DNA of 64,000 nt, taken from the NCBI RefSeq assembly GCF_000974985.2, contig NZ_LAVA02000014.1:1-64000 (forward strand), given 5' to 3'. Position numbers and translations under genes: made by a program. The notes beneath the pieces are model-generated. The model did no database searches. It saw nothing but the letters and a program-made list of their open reading frames with translations, and was not told the origin of the DNA. Positions 60,273 to 64,000 of the stretch are shown one piece after another. The stretch comes from Streptomyces mangrovisoli. GTDB taxonomy: Bacteria; Actinomycetota; Actinomycetes; Streptomycetales; Streptomycetaceae. Position 1 is the stretch's first letter. Every line of letters starts with the position of its first letter.

Positions 60273-61077
60273 GACCGCCCCCGCCACCACCGCCGGCACA
60301 ACCACCGCCCCCTCCGTCGGCACCACCGCCGTCTTCACTCCCCCGACGCGCTTCGCCGTGCCGGGCCGCATCGCCGTCGCCGAGCAGGAGGCCTCGGTGT
60401 GGCAGCGCGCCACCCTGACCGAGATCCGCCGCGAGACCCCGCGCGCGGCCACCTTCCGGTTCGCGGTGCCCGCGTGGCCGGGCCATCTGCCGGGGCAGCA
60501 CCTGATGCTGCGGCTGACCGCGCCCGACGGCTACACCGCCCAGCGCCACTACTCGATCGCGTCCGCGCCCGACGGATCCGGCCAGGTGGAGCTGACCCTG
60601 GACCATGTCGACGGCGGGGAGGTCTCCGGCTGGTTCCACACGGAGGCCAGGCCCGGGGACACGGTCGAGGTGCGCGGCCCGACGAGCGGCTTCTTCGCCT
60701 GGCCCGGTGACCGGCCCGCGCTGCTGCTGGGGGCCGGGTCCGGCGTCGTACCGCTGATGTCGATGGTGCGCCACCACCGGGCGCGCGCCCTCACCGTGCC
60801 GCTGCGCCTGCTGGTCTCGGCGCGCACGCCGGAGGAGCTCGTCTACGCGCGTGAGTACGGCGCCGAGACGACGCCCGTGTTCACGCGCGGGGCGCCCGAA
60901 GGCGTGCCGGTGGGCCGGCTGGCCGCCGCGCATGTCGCGCCGCTGCTCGCCGAGCGGCCGCCCGGCGGGTGGGAGGCGTACGTGTGCGGCTCCAACGCCT
61001 TCGCCGAGCACGCCTCGCGGCTGCTGGTGGCGGCGGGCCAGCCGGTCGACCGGATCCGCATCGAACGCTTCGGCTGA
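60265..61077 (+). CDS. Ferredoxin-reductase-type FAD oxidoreductase
   Basis: 270 aa. A Thr/Ala-rich N-terminus, FAD-binding barrel (GQHLMLRLTAPDGYTAQRHYSIAS, cited as RHYSIASAP) and NAD(P)-binding domain (LLLGAGSGVVPLMSMVRH, YVCGSNAFAEHASRLL). The 2Fe-2S domain of phthalate-dioxygenase-type reductases is absent, so electrons probably pass directly to the Moco protein encoded just upstream (eight-base overlap). GTG at 60265 after AGAGG. Confidence 0.92.
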   Translation: MTETAPATTAGTTTAPSVGTTAVFTPPTRFAVPGRIAVAEQEASVWQRATLTEIRRETPRAATFRFAVPAWPGHLPGQHLMLRLTAPDGYTAQRHYSIASAPDGSGQVELTLDHVDGGEVSGWFHTEARPGDTVEVRGPTSGFFAWPGDRPALLLGAGSGVVPLMSMVRHHRARALTVPLRLLVSARTPEELVYAREYGAETTPVFTRGAPEGVPVGRLAAAHVAPLLAERPPGGWEAYVCGSNAFAEHASRLLVAAGQPVDRIRIERFG

Positions 61078-61377
61078 GACCGGCCCGCAGACCCGTCGGC
61101 CCGCAGACCCGCAGATCCGCAGGCCCGCGGAGCCATCGGCCCGCAGGCCGGCCGCCCGCGACCGCCCCCGCGCGAGCGCGCGCTGCGGTCGCGCGCCAGC
61201 CGGGGTCGAGCGGCGCCGTACCGTTCCCGGCCATCGTGCTGGGAGTGTGCGCGAGCGCCTCCGCACGGGGTAACTGATCCGTGGGGACGTCCGCGCGCGG
61301 GCGCGGCGTGGAGGAGCGGCGGCCGGTGACGGCCGGAGCGCGGTCCTTCCGGCTCCGGTGACGGCGAGGAGGTCGGC
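61078..61377. other. 300-bp intergenic region with CCGCAGACC-type repeats
   Basis: 61083-61160 is a run of degenerate cccgcagacccg/cccgcagatccg words; 61330-61377 carries the leader of the Rv1733c-like gene. No GGnCCGnnCGGnCC site was found here. Confidence 0.55.
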
Positions 61378-61962
61378 ATGCGAACCCGGGTGCGCGGCTG
61401 GCGCTGGCGGCGCAATCCGCTGCGCCGCAGGTCGGATGTCGTGGAGACCTGGACGGCGGTCGCGGTGGCGGTCCTGCTGCTGGTGGCCGCCCCGGCCGCC
61501 GGTGCGGCGGCCGGGCTGTGGGCCCGGCACGGGGCGCAGGCGGTCGCCGCGGCCCAGCGGGCCGACCGGCACCAGGTGTCGGCGGAGATACTCCACGACC
61601 AGCCGGACCAGCTGCCGACGGTGGCGGGCGGCCGGGAGCACTCCTATCTGGCGCTGGTGCGCTGGACCGATCCGGACACGGGCACCCGGACGACGACGGC
61701 GCGGGTCCCCGCGGGCAGCGGCAAGGGCGACACCGTGGCCGTCTGGCTCGACGGCGCGGGCCGCAGCGTGACCGCTCCCCCGGGCGACGCCGCGGTCTGG
61801 CAGCACACCGTGACGATCGGGGCGTGCGTGGCGGCGGGCATGGTGGCGCTGATCCTCCTCGGCCACGGGCTCGTGCGGCGGTTCGCCCTGCGCAACCGGC
61901 TGACGGAGTGGGAACGCGACTGGGCCCGCACGGGGCCGGAGTGGACGCGGCGCAAGGCGTGA
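61378..61962 (+). CDS. Rv1733c-like two-span membrane protein, second copy
   Basis: 194 aa. Begins RTRVRGWRWRRNPLRRRSDVVE, spans about 24-48 and 140-162, with a beta-rich loop between (LALVRWTDPDTGTRTTTARV in part RWTDPDTGTRTTTARV, VAVWLDGAGRSVTAPPGD) and tail WERDWARTGPEW. ATG at 61378 with GAGGAGG. Paralogue of the 39618 gene but outside the stress island and without a visible operator. Its last codons form the first unit of a 25-bp tandem array. Confidence 0.85.
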   Translation: MRTRVRGWRWRRNPLRRRSDVVETWTAVAVAVLLLVAAPAAGAAAGLWARHGAQAVAAAQRADRHQVSAEILHDQPDQLPTVAGGREHSYLALVRWTDPDTGTRTTTARVPAGSGKGDTVAVWLDGAGRSVTAPPGDAAVWQHTVTIGACVAAGMVALILLGHGLVRRFALRNRLTEWERDWARTGPEWTRRKA

Positions 61963-62040
61963 GACCTTGACGCGGCGCAGGGCGTGAGACCTTGACGCGG
62001 CGCAGGGCCGGAGACGTCGACGCGGCGCCCTGCCTGAGAC
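61947..62040. repeat. 25-bp tandem repeat, about four units, overlapping a gene end
   Basis: Units GCGGCGCAGGGCGTGAGACC... start at 61947, 61972, 61997 and 62022. The first contains the stop codon of the Rv1733c-like gene. Confidence 0.88.
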
Positions 62041-62242
62041 ATCCCGGACGGCTTGGCGGAACGTGCCGCGCGCGGGCACGACCGGGCGGCACGACGCGTG
62101 CCCCGGCGCGCGCGACCCGCCGATCCGGCCACCGCCGTGGCGGGCGGGCCCCTGGCGGCTCCGAAGATCCCGCACGTACGGTGTGATCATCCGCGGGTCC
62201 GACGCGCGGTGTCCCGTGTCCCCTCCCCCGAGGCGGTTGCCG

Positions 62243-63211
62243 ATGGCCCTGTTCGACCTGTCGCTCGACGAACTGCGCGACTACCGCAGCGAGTCCGCCG
62301 AGCCCGAGGACTTCGACGACTTCTGGGCCGCGACCCTCGCGGAGGCCCGCACCCACGACCTGGACGCCCGTTTCGAGCCGGTCGACTCGGGCCTGTCGAC
62401 GGTGCGCGTCCTCGACGTCACGTTCGCCGGCTACGGCGGCCATCCGGTGAAGGGCTGGCTCACGCTGCCCGCGGACGCCGACGAACCCCTCCCGCTCGTC
62501 GTGCAGTTCCTGGGGTACGGCGGCGGGCGCGGGCTGCCGCACGAGCACCTGCTGTGGGCGTCGACCGGCCGGGCCCACTTCCTCATGGACACCCGCGGCC
62601 AGGGCAGCGCGTGGGGCGGCGGGGGCGGCACCCCGGACCCGGTGGGCGCCGGGCCCGCGTACCCGGGCTTCATGACCCGGGGCGTCGACGCTCCCGAGAA
62701 CTACTACTACCGCCGGGTGTACACGGACGCCGTCCGCGCGATCGAGGCGGCGCGTTCCCATCCGCTGACCGACGCGCGGCGCACGGTGGCGCTCGGCGCG
62801 AGCCAGGGCGGCGGCATCACGCTCGCCGTCGGCGGACTCGTGCCGGACCTGGTGGCGGTGGCGCCGGACGTGCCGTTCCTGGTCGACTTCCCACGCGGCA
62901 CAACCCTGACGGACCGTCACCCCTACCGCGAGGTCGGCCTGTTCCTCCAGACGCACCGCGACCGCACCGCCGACGTGATGCGCACCCTGTCCTACTTCGA
63001 CGGCGTCCACTTCGCCGCCCGCGGCCGGGCCCCGGCGCTGTTCTCCACCGCGCTGGAGGACCGGACCTGCCCGCCGTCCACCGTCTTCGCGGCGTTCAAC
63101 GCCTGGGCGCACGAGGACAAGCGGATCGAGGTGTACGACTTCAACGACCACGAGGGCGGCGGCCCGTTCCAGGAACAGACCAAGCTGCGCTGGCTGCGCG
63201 CGTACGCCTGA
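62243..63211 (+). CDS. Acetylxylan esterase / cephalosporin-C deacetylase family
   Basis: 322 aa carbohydrate esterase family 7. Start MALFDLSLDELRDYR is typical; VKGWLTLPADADE, DTRGQGSAWGGG, nucleophile elbow LGASQGGGITLA, Asp in STALEDRTCPPSTVF and His in NDHEGGG complete the triad. ATG at 62243; no secretion signal, so intracellular. Removes acetyl groups from xylo-oligosaccharides or related esters. Confidence 0.95.
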   Translation: MALFDLSLDELRDYRSESAEPEDFDDFWAATLAEARTHDLDARFEPVDSGLSTVRVLDVTFAGYGGHPVKGWLTLPADADEPLPLVVQFLGYGGGRGLPHEHLLWASTGRAHFLMDTRGQGSAWGGGGGTPDPVGAGPAYPGFMTRGVDAPENYYYRRVYTDAVRAIEAARSHPLTDARRTVALGASQGGGITLAVGGLVPDLVAVAPDVPFLVDFPRGTTLTDRHPYREVGLFLQTHRDRTADVMRTLSYFDGVHFAARGRAPALFSTALEDRTCPPSTVFAAFNAWAHEDKRIEVYDFNDHEGGGPFQEQTKLRWLRAYA

Positions 63212-63216
63212 GACCG

Positions 63217-63285
63217 GCGGGACGGGCGGGGGACGAGGACGGCCGAGGGACGCGGGACGGGCGGGGGACGGAGACGCGGGACGGG
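63217..63285. repeat. Direct repeat of about 35 bp, two units
   Basis: gcgggacgggcgggggacg at about 63218 and 63253 with similar following sequence, between the esterase and the beta-lactamase-fold gene. Confidence 0.6.
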
Positions 63286-63404
63286 GGGGCGGTTGACGAG
63301 GGACGGCGAGCGGGCCTTCCGCCCTGTCCGACCAGTCGGTATGTTCGGGTGATCCCGGCCGCGGCGGCGCGGACCGGCCCCGGCGGACGACGGAGGTCAC
63401 TCCC

Positions 63405-64000
63405 ATGCCCGAGACAACGCCCGTGCCCGGCGCGGAGGTCCACGGTCACTGCGATCCGCGATTCGAGGCGGTGCGGGAGGCGTTCGCGGAGAACTTCCGC
63501 GCCCGCGGCGAACTCGGCGCGGCGGTGAGCGTCACGGTCGGCGGGGAGAGTGTCGTCGACCTCTGGGGCGGCTGGGCCGACCCCGCCCGCACCCGCCCCT
63601 GGGAGCGGGACACGGTGGTCAACGTCTGGTCCACCACGAAGGGCCCGACCGCACTGTGCGCCCATCTCCTCGCCGACCGCGGGCTGTTGGACCTCGACGC
63701 CCCGGTGGCCGCGTACTGGCCGGAGTTCGCCGCCGCGGGCAAGGAGCACGTCCTCGTACGCCATCTGCTGTCGCACCGCGCCGGGTTGTGCGGACTGCGG
63801 CAGCCGCACGCGCTGGAGCAGCTGTACGACTGGGAGTCGACGACCGGGCGGCTGGCCGCGACCGAGCCCTGGTGGGAGCCCGGGACCGTCTCCGGCTACC
63901 ACGCCCTGACCTACGGCTTCCTGGTCGGCGAGGTGGTCCGGCGGGTCTCGGGGATGCTGCCGGGGGCGCTGCTGGAGCAGGAGGTGACCGGGCCGCTGGG
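63405..64000 (+). CDS. Beta-lactamase-fold serine hydrolase (class C/EstB-like), cut by window end
   Basis: 198 codons visible. Nucleophile motif STTKG (SxxK) in VVNVWSTTKGPTALCAHLL and the Tyr of YHALTYGFLVGEVVRR (YxA/N motif) are present, as in EstB-type esterases and DD-peptidase-like proteins. ATG at 63405 with GGAGG nine bases upstream; no signal peptide, which favours an intracellular esterase over a secreted beta-lactamase. The C-terminal half lies beyond the window. Confidence 0.9.
   Translation, partial: MPETTPVPGAEVHGHCDPRFEAVREAFAENFRARGELGAAVSVTVGGESVVDLWGGWADPARTRPWERDTVVNVWSTTKGPTALCAHLLADRGLLDLDAPVAAYWPEFAAAGKEHVLVRHLLSHRAGLCGLRQPHALEQLYDWESTTGRLAATEPWWEPGTVSGYHALTYGFLVGEVVRRVSGMLPGALLEQEVTGPL

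Overview
The window is chromosomal DNA of a Streptomyces-type actinomycete. GC is about 72-73% with strong third-position G/C bias, GTG starts are frequent, and the families are typical of the genus: DUF6479 protein, streptogrisin-like protease, PAS-SpoIIE phosphatases and the dispersed GGGGCGCGGGGAACTGCGCGA palindrome. No rRNA, tRNA, CRISPR array or complete insertion sequence was seen. About 58 genes are called; those at both edges are cut.

Region 1 (1-4.2 kb) holds a Ser/Thr kinase, an acyl-CoA dehydrogenase with a KstR-like operator, a degenerate histidine phosphatase, a Cys-rich four-helix copper protein and a small membrane protein. Region 2 (4.2-40.2 kb) is a hypoxia/dormancy-type stress island. 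It carries six tandem-domain universal stress proteins, PPDK, phosphoketolase, PPK2, alcohol dehydrogenase, SulP transporter, carbamate kinase, three single-domain cNMP-binding-fold proteins, three CBS-CBS-BON proteins, a phosphoribosyltransferase-hydrolase fusion, a PAS-PAS-SpoIIE-HATPase protein, an HPF/RaiA-like ribosome factor, three PNPOx-fold proteins, DoxX, ATP-grasp and an Rv1733c-like membrane protein. It also encodes a GAF-GAF histidine kinase and a NarL-type regulator resembling DevS/DevR of mycobacteria and OsdK/OsdR of S. coelicolor. Region 3 (40.3-64 kb) is more ordinary: secreted protease, dhaKLM, TetR/SDR pair, GH75 chitosanase, fibronectin-III protein, PadR and 2,4-dienoyl-CoA reductase, a second PAS/GAF/SpoIIE phosphatase, MarR, GNAT/quinone reductase, a Moco protein with ferredoxin-reductase partner, a second Rv1733c-like gene, an acetylxylan esterase and a beta-lactamase-fold esterase.

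Two structures tie region 2 together. First, a 14-bp palindrome GGnCCGnnCGGnCC occurs in perfect form at nine intergenic places (8205, 9647, 17976, 21378, 24732, 32672, 34271, 38074, 39448), with near matches beside several of them. It has the same 6-2-6 layout as the DosR box GGGACTwwAGTCCC and lies upstream of the response regulator itself. I infer that it is the operator through which the kinase/regulator pair controls the island. Second, the island contains many short tandem repeat arrays. Inside genes the periods are multiples of three (6, 15, 30, 36, 36 bp); between genes they are 16, 16, about 31 and 30 bp.

Read as one programme, the genes would sense redox or low oxygen, bind adenine nucleotides (USP, CBS), make ATP or PPi-linked bonds by substrate-level routes (phosphoketolase, PPDK, carbamate kinase, PPK2), discard reductant (ADH) and park ribosomes (HPF-like).
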